A stretch of DNA of 52,161 bases. Source: Cudoniella acicularis (Eukaryota; Ascomycota; Leotiomycetes; Helotiales; Helotiaceae). How positions within the stretch are numbered: position 1 is the first letter of the stretch; the number at the start of each line of letters is the position of its first letter. The stretch is from positions 1-52,161 of the forward strand of contig JAAMPI010000203.1 of assembly GCA_013054445.1 (NCBI GenBank). Reading direction: 5' to 3'. The position numbers and the translations under genes are program-made. Below are positions 11,977-22,400 of this stretch, in pieces. The notes under the pieces were generated by a model that worked only from the letters and a program-made list of their open reading frames with translations, was not told where the DNA came from and made no database searches.

Positions 11977-13952
11977 TTTCCTATTGTAAGACGATGACTC
12001 CTCCGACTCTCATCCTCGCAACAACATAGTGTTGATCCGTCGAAGTGGAGAGCCGCTTCGCAACTTTGGGAGGCTACCAAAGTCTGAACCTTGGATAACT
12101 TTTCTGGACTCTCCATGACAAGTAGTTACACCATGTCAAAGCTAATCTTCATCCCAGAAGGTACAGGTCCTACACTTGAAGCACCCGAATATCCCTAGCA
12201 TACCCTCGGGCCGAGAAACTTAAGCCTAGAATTCGGAACAGGCAACGGGGCCTCACTACAACCCGCTAAAGAATAAAAGTGATATCAAGCACGGCGCCGG
12301 TAAAACGCAAAATATAGATTGCTTATCACATATCCAAAAAATCAAAAGATTGTCGCCGAAAGCCAAGAGTCTGACTGCCGTGACGGAAATTCAGAAAGTT
12401 TGGAGTGGTGGAAGCTTGGAAGCAGGTGCTAGTGGTAGAACAACCAGGAGCTATGAGACTCTGGTAGACCGGATACCTTCAGTTCAGCAACTTTAGCTGG
12501 AAGGAGGAAGAGCAATTGGAAATGTGGGATAAAACTCCACATTCAACAGCTGCTTCTGGATAGTGTACCATAGAAAAAATCAAAAGGAAATTGCGAACTG
12601 CAGCAAACCAAAGTTCATGTAAAATCTAATGGATGAAAATCCATCTTGGCATACTGATACTGTTTAATTTGATGCTACCCCTGGATAGTGTACCACCGTG
12701 AGAATTGAAAGGAAATTGCGAAGTGCAGTAAATCAAACTTCCTGTGGAATCAACCACTGAAAGTTCTGAAATCTCATCTCGATGCTGCCAATTTGATACC
12801 GTTTCTTGATAGTGTACCACAGTAAGAATCGAACGAAAATGCGAAGTGCAGTAAACGAAACTTCCCACAGAATCAAGTCATTGAAACCCATACCGATACT
12901 ATCTGATTCGATGCCGTCTCTGGATAGTGTACCAGAGTAATAAAACAACAGAAATTGCGAATTTCATCGCGATCACAATGCCATGTTTGAAAAGGTTCAA
13001 GTGTGTAGAACATTTTATTGGTTTGTGTGTTGGCTTCGGGTCCGCGAGCTTATATCAAATGAGTTTGGTATAGCTCACACTTTTGGTTCACAAACAGTTT
13101 TGGCGTTCTCCCGAAGGATTTGGCCACCACATGAATGCGAGATCGATGATTCCAAGTCGGAAGCGTTATCCATAGTCGAAGTTTGGCTTCAATAAAAGAA
13201 GTGAAGTAACATAGCCTCAGTGGTTCCAGATTCCAGATGGCATGTGATATTTTACTAGCCTCCCGGGTTCGTGTTGAGATATTTTGCGATGGGAAGTTCC
13301 TTTCACCATACCAATGACGTGAAGATCAAACATTAAAGCTCGCATTTACTAGGGAAAGCTTGGCACTGGTCTCGAATCATTGTGTTAACGCTATGGTATC
13401 TTGCATACGAACTCTGTAGTGAGAGCCAGTCTCCAGTTAATTCCAAGATTGACATCAAGGCCTACTATCGAGATACAGGCTGCGGCTTTAATTGATTCAA
13501 GGTAAATTCTTGTGCTTTGATCAAACATTGCCCAAAGACTAACTCGGCCAAGACTCCGTATCGAACGAAACATCTTGCTAAGGGCAGTGATACATCTGAG
13601 CCTTTCGATCATGTTGTTGGATATCAATCCTTTATTTGGACCTCAAGAATTAGCTACTAGGTTAATGATATAGTCGAAGCGAGGTATTTTTGCAACTGGT
13701 CGGGAGTTGGGCCTTGAGACGGTGGTAAATATGAGCTTCCGGTTATGGCGCTCTTCGTCGTATAGAGATGTAATATTGAAAAGTTTGACCGTGATGATGG
13801 ATGCAGAGGTATATTGGGTCGAGACTCTTCAATGGAGGATTAATAAGAAGCACGAGGAGTATTGGTTGTAAGGAACTAACCGAGTATCCAATGTATCATC
13901 CAGAGATGTTCTGTTATGCAATAACAACCGTCCAACCTTCAATGTGACCGGT
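11977..13952. other. Intergenic region with tandem repeat
   Basis: No supportable gene. Short ORFs between 12600 and 13630 mostly follow the tandem repeat at 12556-12975 and share its sequence. The rest is unremarkable, moderately AT-rich DNA. Confidence 0.5.
12556..12975 (+). repeat. Diverged minisatellite, ~115-125 bp unit, about 3.5 copies
   Basis: The landmark CTGGATAGTGTACCA (with small variations) recurs at 12556, 12681, 12805 and 12920, giving periods of 125, 124 and 115 bp. Each copy continues with an A-rich block, then GAAATTGCGAAGTGCAGTAAA-like sequence, CAAACTTCC and a TTTGATGCT/CCG-like segment. The copies have diverged by point changes and small indels, so the array is old. No ORF is conserved across the copies. 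Confidence 0.8.
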
Positions 13953-14933
13953 TCAACGGGCCTTGGGCTTTCGAATAATAACCTTTGTTGTCTCCAGTTG
14001 CCAACCAACACCATAATCCCTTGTTAAGGAAGGCCAGGGCATATTCGTATATTGTTCTAAAGAAGGCAGGTCGATGGCAAGATAACTCCGTCCGAGGCAC
14101 TTCAAGGCCTGTTTCCTTGTGCCCTCCTCAGCAAACTCTATAAGTTTAGCCTTGTGGCCATCCACGCTCCTCTTTACTTTCCAAAACAAGAAATAGTTAT
14201 CGTGAGCCAGAGCCCGCAGTACATCGTCCACTTTTGCATCCTTCAATCCCCAAGTGTGCCTAATCGAATATGCTTCAGCGAGGTCATTTTGACGACATGC
14301 AACATCCAACACCAAGTACGCCACGAACTCCTGAAGTTCTGTTTTCGAAAGCGGATGGATAGGATGCATTTTCTTCAGTAGGTGCAAGATCGCTGGGTGG
14401 TAAGACTCCATGTGCTTCATCAATATCGACAACCTGATGCAGAAGATATAAGCTTGGATCGAAAAGTCGTCGACTCGATTGGAGGCCACAATCCCTTCGC
14501 GAAGCTTCCTCATGGCCATCATCAGTATCCCAAGATCCCTTTGGCTAGATACGCCTATATCCGTTGGCAGATTCTTGATCATAAAATCTGTCGTGCCCGT
14601 TGTCATGAATCTCTGCCCTTTGTCGCTCTTTCCATTCTCCTGAGAAATGTCTAACTGGGCCAGTCGTCGCAGAAGCTCATCGCCACGACCAGCGTCTGAA
14701 CAGAATGCCATGTACCTCTCGACAATTTTTGTGTAGTATCGTTCTTGAGCCTTGTAGTCGAGTAGTCTAGGAGTGTCTTCTGTTAGTAAACAACAACATG
14801 AGGGGTCGGGGCGGGCTGCTTCGTACCTGTTGTCACCCTTCGACGGCAGCCCAATGACCTCGAGGGGATCAAAATTTGCAGGCTTGAGTCGGTTCCATGG
14901 CCCGGAGGTCGTCCGCCCTCCGCGGGCCGCCAT
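13953..14933 (-). CDS. CSN8/PSMD8/eIF3K-domain-like conserved fungal protein
   Basis: A conserved fungal protein of about 306 residues, in two exons (14827-14933 and 13953-14766) separated by a 60-bp intron (14767-14826). The intron has a GTACGA donor, a TTTACTAAC branch site and a TAG acceptor. Splicing joins KGDNR to LLDYKAQERYY in frame. The protein is mainly helical, with an N-terminal RYYTKIVERYMAFCSDAGR segment, a middle region (SIQAYIFCIRLSILMKHMESYHPAIL) and a winged-helix-like C-terminal part (DDVLRALAHDNYFLFWKVKRSV). This pattern resembles the SAC3/PSMD8/CSN8/eIF3K superfamily of proteasome-lid, signalosome and translation-initiation scaffolds. The assignment rests on remembered family resemblance; the partner complex is not known. 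It is divergent with the gene at 14956. Confidence 0.7.
   Translation of the reverse strand: MAARGGRTTSGPWNRLKPANFDPLEVIGLPSKGDNRYEAARPDPSCCCLLTEDTPRLLDYKAQERYYTKIVERYMAFCSDAGRGDELLRRLAQLDISQENGKSDKGQRFMTTGTTDFMIKNLPTDIGVSSQRDLGILMMAMRKLREGIVASNRVDDFSIQAYIFCIRLSILMKHMESYHPAILHLLKKMHPIHPLSKTELQEFVAYLVLDVACRQNDLAEAYSIRHTWGLKDAKVDDVLRALAHDNYFLFWKVKRSVDGHKAKLIEFAEEGTRKQALKCLGRSYLAIDLPSLEQYTNMPWPSLTRDYGVGWQLETTKVIIRKPKAR
14767..14826 (-). other. Intron in the CSN8-like gene
   Basis: A 60-bp intron with donor GTACGA, TACTAAC branch site and acceptor CTAG. The nearer CAG lies only two bases after the branch motif, too close to be used easily, so the CTAG acceptor is preferred. The length is a multiple of three without a stop codon, so retention keeps the frame. 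Confidence 0.7.
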
Positions 14934-14955
14934 TTGAGAAATCCAAAAAGGTAGG

Positions 14956-15609
14956 ATGAAGTTGGAGTTGCGAAGCTTGGCATACGACGAGGCTGACCAA
15001 GAGGACTCGCTTCAACAACCTATAGAAATCCCGCATCCAACGTGCGGCTGCCCCTTTTACCTACCGGTGACGGAAATCATCTCCATCACAACCGATGATG
15101 TATATGAAGAACGTTTCGTGATTTCAGATGAATCCCGACGGAGAATAAAATCTGGAAGCTTCGACTTTGAAGCAGTGTTTCCGCTCTTCAAGTTAGTCTT
15201 TGGTAAAAGATCTATTGATGTTGCTTGGCATAAATTTTATGAAGCCGTAATGAAGAATGAGAATAGGAGGGAAATTGAAAGGACTCAAAGTTACACTCAA
15301 TTCTCTGTGTTTAGAATAAAATATACCTTGGAACACTTACTACAGAGGAAGAGTAAGACAGATGACGAGAACGAGAACGAGAACGAGACTGAGAATGAGA
15401 CCGAGGATGAGATGGACGATGATTCAGGCTCTGTTAAAAGTCCACCACCGTCATTAATGGACAGAGAGAAACTCCTCACTTTGTTAAAAAAGCTAACCAG
15501 ACTTTCAAGAGCCCAAACTTGGCATAGACAGTAATACATGCTTATAGTATTTTCAAAGGTTGCGACTAACTGACACAGGCGTCTCTTATACCCAGCCACT
15601 TCCACATAA
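14956..15609 (+). CDS. Hypothetical protein with acidic Glu/Asn repeat
   Basis: Not recognised. The best model has two exons (14956-15530 and 15579-15609), giving about 201 residues. The intron (15531-15578, 48 bp) has donor GTAATA, a strong GCGACTAAC branch site and acceptor CACAG. Unspliced, the frame stops at 15534, giving 192 residues. The N-terminal half has a Cys-Gly-Cys-Pro patch and a Phe/Arg-rich helical segment. Residues of about 135-160 form a low-complexity acidic run of Glu-Asn and Glu-Thr repeats coded by GAGAAC/GAGACT units, followed by a Leu/Lys helix. The start codon is 22 bp from that of the divergent gene on the other strand. The intron supports a real gene, but no function can be given. 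Confidence 0.45.
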
Positions 15610-15685
15610 CGAGACGAACGACGGACTTTCCCAAAAATCATTTTCTTTACCATCAACAATTACCCAAAGTATTGGGCACAAGCAA

Positions 15686-17637
15686 ATGCCGGACAGGAGT
15701 CTTCGTATCAACCAGTGTTACGGATATAACAAGCTGTCGATTACGCCGAACAGATTAGGGTCATATGTACCCAAGTCTCTCATCCCCTTCGTTCCGTATC
15801 TTGATAAAATGGATGACCCTCTTCAATATTCCGGGTATGTCTATAATAAACTGGACGACCAATGGATCGATCTTGGCGTCGTCCAAAACTGGATCAAATC
15901 TTGCGAAACTCATTATGCTGATCATTGTTGGACCTCTTCACCTATCAGCACTACTACTTTTTCGGGGAGGCCGCTATGGATAATTGATGTTCATAATTCT
16001 TGTCTAGTCAACGTTGAAGCAAAGAACGTTCGCCGATACATAACTCTCAGTTACGTTTGGAGCCATTCTCCGGCTACCAGTTTGACGACGAACAATTTGA
16101 AGAAGTTTCGGGAAGATCAAGCACTTACCAATGAGTCGATGCCCCTGGCGGTCTCGCATGCGATTAGCTTGACGAAATTATTAGGGGAGATGTACTTATG
16201 GGCTGACCGCCTTTGCATATGCCAGGAGGGCGATGAGAAGGCAAAATTTGATCAGCTGAAAATAATGGCTGAAATCTACGCTAACTCATATTTCACGATT
16301 GTCGCAACACAAGGAAACAATGCCGATAATGGACTTCGTGGAATCTTCGATGTTACTCCGCCGCGTCAGCTCGTAAGGCCGTTGAGATATCGGGATCATT
16401 ATGAAGCGATTTCGATACAAGCTGAAACACTGATGTCTACTAATTGGCATTGCCGTGGTTGGACTTTTTAAGAGCATTTGTTCTCACGCCGCAAGATAAT
16501 TTTCCACGACAGCACGGTGAATTGGGAGTGTCATTGCAGCGCGTGGTATGAAAATCAATGTATGCCCAAAGTCCATCATCCATGTGAAAGGAAACCTCCA
16601 AGTAACCGAACCGATTTTGACACTATATCTTGGCCTAACTGTTACCTCTACGCTCGGCTCGTATCACTATACAACCTACGTTCGCTTACATATCCTCAGG
16701 GCAACCTCGATGCCTTTGCCGGAGCGACCTTAGTCCTTGGGCCCGCGTTCGATGGGGGTTCCTTTGCGGATTACCTCAAATGTTCTTTGACTCCGCACTT
16801 TTGTGGCAACCACATAAGCCTTTAAATCGCCGGGATGTAAGGAAGCCTCAAGAAACGGTATCTACTTGGCCGTGGGTACCTAGTTGGTCCTGGATTGGAT
16901 GGCAAGGCGAGTTGCATTCAGAAAGTTGGCGTAGCGACTACGACTACATGAAAGGAAATCCCGACGAGGTCCTCGAGACCAACCAAGATGGCCGCGAAAT
17001 TCAGGAACCTATAACATGGTGCACGGAATCCAAAGTGGATTGGTTCTACTCCAAAGACATTGAATCGCAAAAGTATCCCATCAATATCTCCCCCCAAAAA
17101 TATCGAGGCGTGGTTCTTAATGACCGTGTCGATTTACCAGAAGGTTGGAGTTGCCTTCATCTAGAATCTGGCAAAAAGTGCTACCGGCACGTTTCGAACC
17201 TTAATCAGGATTTCTGATATCCAATACCGCTTCCTGGATCTTTCACAACGAAAGAGCCCCTTTTTCAGCCGTTATTTCTGCACGCCAACACCTGTCGCGG
17301 TTCTCTCAAACTCGGCGCTACGTTTACACTCCCTGAGGCTTCTCATTGTCTCTCCTGCGATCATACTGAAACTGACGGGAATATGGGTTGGTGTTTTGCG
17401 ACTAAACCTTCCTTCCTCCTGGGACTTTGAGGAAGAGAGAAGCGAATGTTCCCTCGTTCAATTATCTTTGGCTCAGTCCATAATCAAGAAATCGAGGCTG
17501 TAAGTTTCGATGAGTGGTACCGACCTGGTTGTCCGAGAAAAGATGGGGTTTACGAGTTCTATAATGTGCTTTGGGTTGAGGAGAGTGGCGGGGTCGTCTA
17601 TCGGAAAGCTCTTGGTCGGGTGGTGAAAAATGTCTAG
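15686..17637 (+). pseudogene. HET-domain (heterokaryon incompatibility) pseudogene
   Basis: This is a decayed member of the HET family, whose intact members trigger cell death on fusion of unlike fungal strains. In order it shows YITLSYVWSHSP (HET motif 1), LWADRLCICQEGDEKAKFDQ with AEIYANSYFTIVAT (motif 2), HCRGWTF (motif 3, normally followed by QE), FAGATLVLGPAF, WPWVPSWSWIGWQG, YPIPLPG, and a C-terminal EFYNVLWVEESGGVVYRKALGRV. Lesions: a TAA stop at 16469-16471 exactly where the family has Gln (CAA); a one-base shift near 16765-16775; a TGA at 17215-17217 before YPIPLPG; a shift near 17385 and a compensating shift near 17465. Both stops can arise from C-to-T change at CpA on one strand. 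It cannot make a full-length protein. Confidence 0.88.
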
Positions 17638-19408
17638 GAAAGATGTTCTACTAAGGCAGATATTACGCTCGGTTGAGGGCCCTTTAATGTCGCGATAACT
17701 GAAACAGTGACAAACCAAGTAAAGAATTTAAGAATCTCTCTGCGTAAAAGCTCTCTGTATAGAAACTTCTGCTTCATGAGATATGTTTTTCATTAATAAC
17801 TTTTCAAACTAACTCCTACTCCTACAACTCATCCAACGTTAAGGGTATCAATAGCTCTAAAAAGAATACTGATTATGGACATACAATAATATTTGATTCA
17901 CAACCATAAAGCAACGAGTGTTCCCACTTCAATTTATGCTTCAAAATAATGCTAATGATTCACAGATTTAAAATCACGACTATTTCCACTTTAATAATAT
18001 TCAATAATAGTAAAGGATAGGGTATGAATGTTTGATATTTCAAGTACTAATGATTCACAGCCTTGAAAAACGAGCTATAAATTGATTTTTTCTCTCTCTC
18101 TATTTCATAATAATTTTACACAACCAAACACAACCAAACACACAGTTTAAAACTGTAACTCTATCATTTCGATCTCGAAATCGGAAAGCCAAGACATAAA
18201 ATAATAACTCGAGCAATATTAAATCAAATTATTATACAACCAAATCAAATCAAAAATTTTAACCTAAAGTATTAAAACCAACGTGCAACCATAACCTCAA
18301 AACAGCACTCCTTACAAGCGCCAATGTCTCAAGTTCATAAAGTCAATGCTTCCCGCCTCTTAATAAGAAGTGTCCATCTTTCCGAAATGAAGTAATACGG
18401 TGTGATTAACGAGCTAAAAACTAATGAGGAAGCTCTGTCTGGAGTATTCAACAACTGGAATAACCAAGAAGCCATCCTCTCGTTTATTATCCTGAAAAAA
18501 GTTCCAGGTCAAGCAGACCTTGACAGATGTATTCACTTACGCGTTCAGCGTACTTCAACGGCAAGACTCATTTGTAGAGACGAGGGCAGACAACTTTGCG
18601 GTTATAGGTTTGATAGAAAGAAGTCTTCGTTTAAATGGAGAGCATGGATCAGATTGGGAAGTAAGCAAGGTTGAAAGTAGGGCTTACGCTTTTGGGAAAA
18701 TGACGTGGCGATATAGGTAGTGGTGTTAGATCAGATCTATGCCCTCGTATCCCATCCATTCGTGCTCGTTGCCCGGGCTGGTTTTAGCTCTGAGTGGCTT
18801 CAATTTCATGCGGCTGGATTTACTCGTTTGGTATTGCTTCATACTAGCCTACTTCGTGCTTTATGCATATCTGGTTTCAGTGTTTCCAGCTACTTCTCTT
18901 CTTCGAGAATTCTGTACATTAGCTCAATATTTGCTTCGTAGCTAGAATAGCAATCGCATTACATCGCGTGAAGATCCTTTGCCTTGTTCCACTCCAAAAA
19001 GTAGGCATAGAGAGCTAAGAAATTAGAATAGGTGTCTGGAGGCCGAAGTTGTACATCTAGATTGGAAGCCAGCAGCAGAGCAGTCCAATTTGGTAAAATT
19101 GGATCGCACCATCACCAGCACTGGATTTTGCGAATGTGCATCGAGACGGGCTGTACTAGACCCATGCTGTCGAACAAACTTGCGGCGAGGATGCAATTGG
19201 CGAAGTTTTGATCTCCTCATACAATTCTTCAACGCAATCTTACGGAGTATTCACCTTTCTACCGCTTCGCACGTTTTGGAAACAAATAACATGCGTTTTC
19301 GGGCCGCAAGAATAAATAGTCATTCAAATAGAACCCTTTTCAATTTTCTCTTATAATATGTTCTATTCTATTGAAGCCTATTCGGATCCTCGGTATTTTC
19401 TGGTCACT
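17638..19408. other. AT-rich intergenic DNA with possible gene relic
   Basis: From 17.7 to 18.4 kb the DNA is strongly AT-rich with many homopolymers and no coding frame. At 18402-18720 two overlapping frames (DVFTYAFSVLQRQDSFVE and then ADNFAVIGLIERSLRLNGEHG) read like protein and may be the remains of a gene; no family is recognised. 18.7-19.4 kb shows nothing supportable. Confidence 0.35.
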
Positions 19409-22400
19409 CTAACACGGCTCGTCTCGAGGCTCAATCAGCACTTCATTCACAGCAACATGCTGTGGCTGTCTCAGGGCATATACAATTGAGTTCGCAACAT
19501 CCTCAGCATCAAGAACCTTTGCCCCCGAAGGCTCACCATACTTCTTGATAGCTTCCGCATCCGTCGACATTGCCAAGAGTTCCGTGGCCACATTCCCAGG
19601 CTGTACACTTGTCACACGCAGACCAGTACCAGCAGTCTCAAGACGCAAAGCTTGAAGCGTTGCTTCGACGAAGAACTTACTTGCCGAGTATACTCCCAGG
19701 CCGGGGAAGACTTTCCTGCCTGCGTCCGAGGAGATAGCGACGATGTGGCCGCGGCCTCGGGAGAGCATTGAGGGTACAGTGGAGGACAGGCAGTGAAGTA
19801 AGCCCTTGCAATTCACATCGACAGTGCGTTCCCACTCGTCGGTTTGCACATTCGCCATCATGGTGAAGTACATGACACCAGCGCAGGAAACGAGGATATC
19901 GACTGGGCCAAGAGCAGCTTCGGTGGTGCGTATGAGTGACTCGACCTGCTCCTTCTTCGTGACATCGGTTTGGTGGACAATGACTTTACTCCCATGAACC
20001 ACGAGCTTCTTCTTGAGAGATTCAAGAGCCTCGATGCGGCGGGCAGCAAGTGCCACATGGGCACCTTCCTTAGCCAGAGCAAGAGCAGTAGCAGCGCCGA
20101 TTCCAGAAGACGCACCAGTTATGACAGCAACGAGTCCGCTTAGACTCCCCTTCAACTTTTTCACCAACCCAGGAGATTGAGGCAGACGTAATGGTGGCCT
20201 TGGCAGCCAGCCTCTGGCGTACCAGTGACGAGCGTACGTTTCAAGCAACTTGACATCGATGTTGGGGCGCTGCAGATCGCCAAGGGCAGGCTTGGTGGCC
20301 TCGTCGTTGAGAATCGTGATGTCTTTCAAGAACTCGACGGTTGGCATTCCACCCCGGAGGATGTCAGCGGTGAAGGCGCCAACCCCTCTCTTCGCAGAGC
20401 CTCGTTTCTCGGTCCAAAGCGAAACCCACTTGTCCCATTCAAGTCGCTGTGTTGGATATCCGAGCCTGGCAAGTTCATCAAACAACGATTTGGTCTCCAC
20501 GGGTTTGGGGTCGCCGAGGTGGAACACACGTTGCTTTGTGTCAACATCATTGGAAAGATGAACGATGGCCTTACTGACAAAGTCGACTGGGGTCATCTCT
20601 GCACGCCAACCCGTGATATCCGGGTAATACCCGAGGTATAGTGACTCCACGATCAATGCAGTGAAGAGATCGTAAGTATTCGTCGAACCTGAAGTACTAT
20701 GGCCGCTGATGGTTCCTGCTCGTAAGATTCTTACCGGTATTCCACGACGACCCGCCTCATAGACTTGCTGCTCGGCAACATACTTCGTTTGGCCATAGCC
20801 ATCAACAAGCTTCTCCGGAACTTCGTCCACCGCAATCATAGAGCTCTCAGGCCAGGCATCATTGCGTGGCGGCAAGACGCCGTTTGTAGATACGTATTGT
20901 AGAGTCGCGCCGCTTTGGCTTGCCAGGCGCAAAACCTCCCTCGTGCCACCTACGTTAGCATCCCGTAAAGCAGCGTAAGGATACACCAGGTTGACTACGG
21001 CTCCAGCGTGAATAATGACTTGGACATTGGCCGCAAGTTCTTTATAAGCATCTGGAGTAAGGCCAAGTCGTTTGTGAGCCATATTTCCTGGAAGAACCTC
21101 GATTCGCTCTAAAATCGAGTCATGCCAAAGTCCCAAATCAAGCAAGTTCTTGCGTATTCTTGCAACACCAGCCGGGGCATCTTCTTCTGTGGGATCAGTA
21201 AAGCGTACGAGGCACAAGATACGGGCTGATGTATTTTCCAGGAGGTCGGTGAGCAGGAAGGCGCCTAGGAAACCCGTTGCACCGGTCAACAAGACATTGC
21301 TGGCTGTACTGAGCGAACACATAGGGGCGCCAGAGGGCTGGATGTCCTCGGGAAGAGCAGAATCCGCGCGCAAGACCGCGGGCAAATCGGCTTGTACTGC
21401 TGCGGTGTGCCCATCCCGAATAGAACATACAACTTCCAAATGGCCCTCGAGCGTTGGGTTCATAACAAGGCGTGCAACTGGAACGGGGAAGCCAAATGTC
21501 CTCGACAGTCTAGAGGCAAGATCAGCAAGTGTTAAGGAATGTCCTCCGAGGTCGAAAAAGGTGTGTTCCTTCGTCACTGAACTAAATGGCACACTAAGAG
21601 ATGCAGCCCACGTTTCTGCGATGGCCTCAATGCTGATTCTGGTATCGCGCTCAGTCTTTGTATGGTTGAAAATGGTGGAAATCGAAACTACTGGAGGAGG
21701 TAGTCGTTTGAGGTCAGCTTTTCCAGAGACTCTGTTGGTGGGTAACTCATCAAGTTCAACCCACAGTGCAGGAATCATGTACTGTGCCAATGACATCGAC
21801 AGTGTTCGTCGGGCCACCAGGCTGTACCCAGCTTCATCAATTATGGGAACAGCTCGATCCCCTGGCTCTTCCTTGTCACGTACAATATATGCAACCAACT
21901 GCCGATCAAGACCTTCCCCATGAGCGATTACCGCGGCTTGCTTGACAGCTAATTGCTCAATAATGGCATTTTCAACCTTGCCAGGGACGACGGAATAGCC
22001 TCGGACCTTGATCATAGCTCCAACGCGGCCAGTGATTTCTAGGATTCCTGATGGAAGCATTCGTGCCAGGTCCCCAGTTCTGTACATGCGCGATCCCGGC
22101 GTCGTATCAAAGGAATTCGGTATAAAAGCTTCGGCAGTAGTCTCAGGAAGGTTGAGATACCCGCGAGCAAGAAGAGACCCACCGACGAATAACTCCCCAG
22201 GGACACCGATGTCGACTTTCTGACCATTCTCGTCAAGGATGTGGATATGTTCTGGTTCCATGGGAGGTCCAACAGGACAGTAAGGAGCCTCATTGTCAAT
22301 GATGGCCCGGATATCTCCGCAGGCAATCTCGTGGGTTTCACTGGCGCTATAGCAATTGAGCAAGCGTGTCTTCGGAAGAGCTTTGATAGCTCGGCGGGCT

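Noticed and set aside
13953..14933. Unspliced reading of the CSN8-like gene
   Set aside because: The 20-residue stretch including a Cys-Cys-Cys run has no family counterpart and is bounded by splice signals with a TACTAAC branch site.
21150..21923. 257-codon ORF antisense to the NRPS-like gene
   Set aside because: A shadow of the coding strand: it lies wholly opposite conserved adenylation, carrier and reductase sequence.
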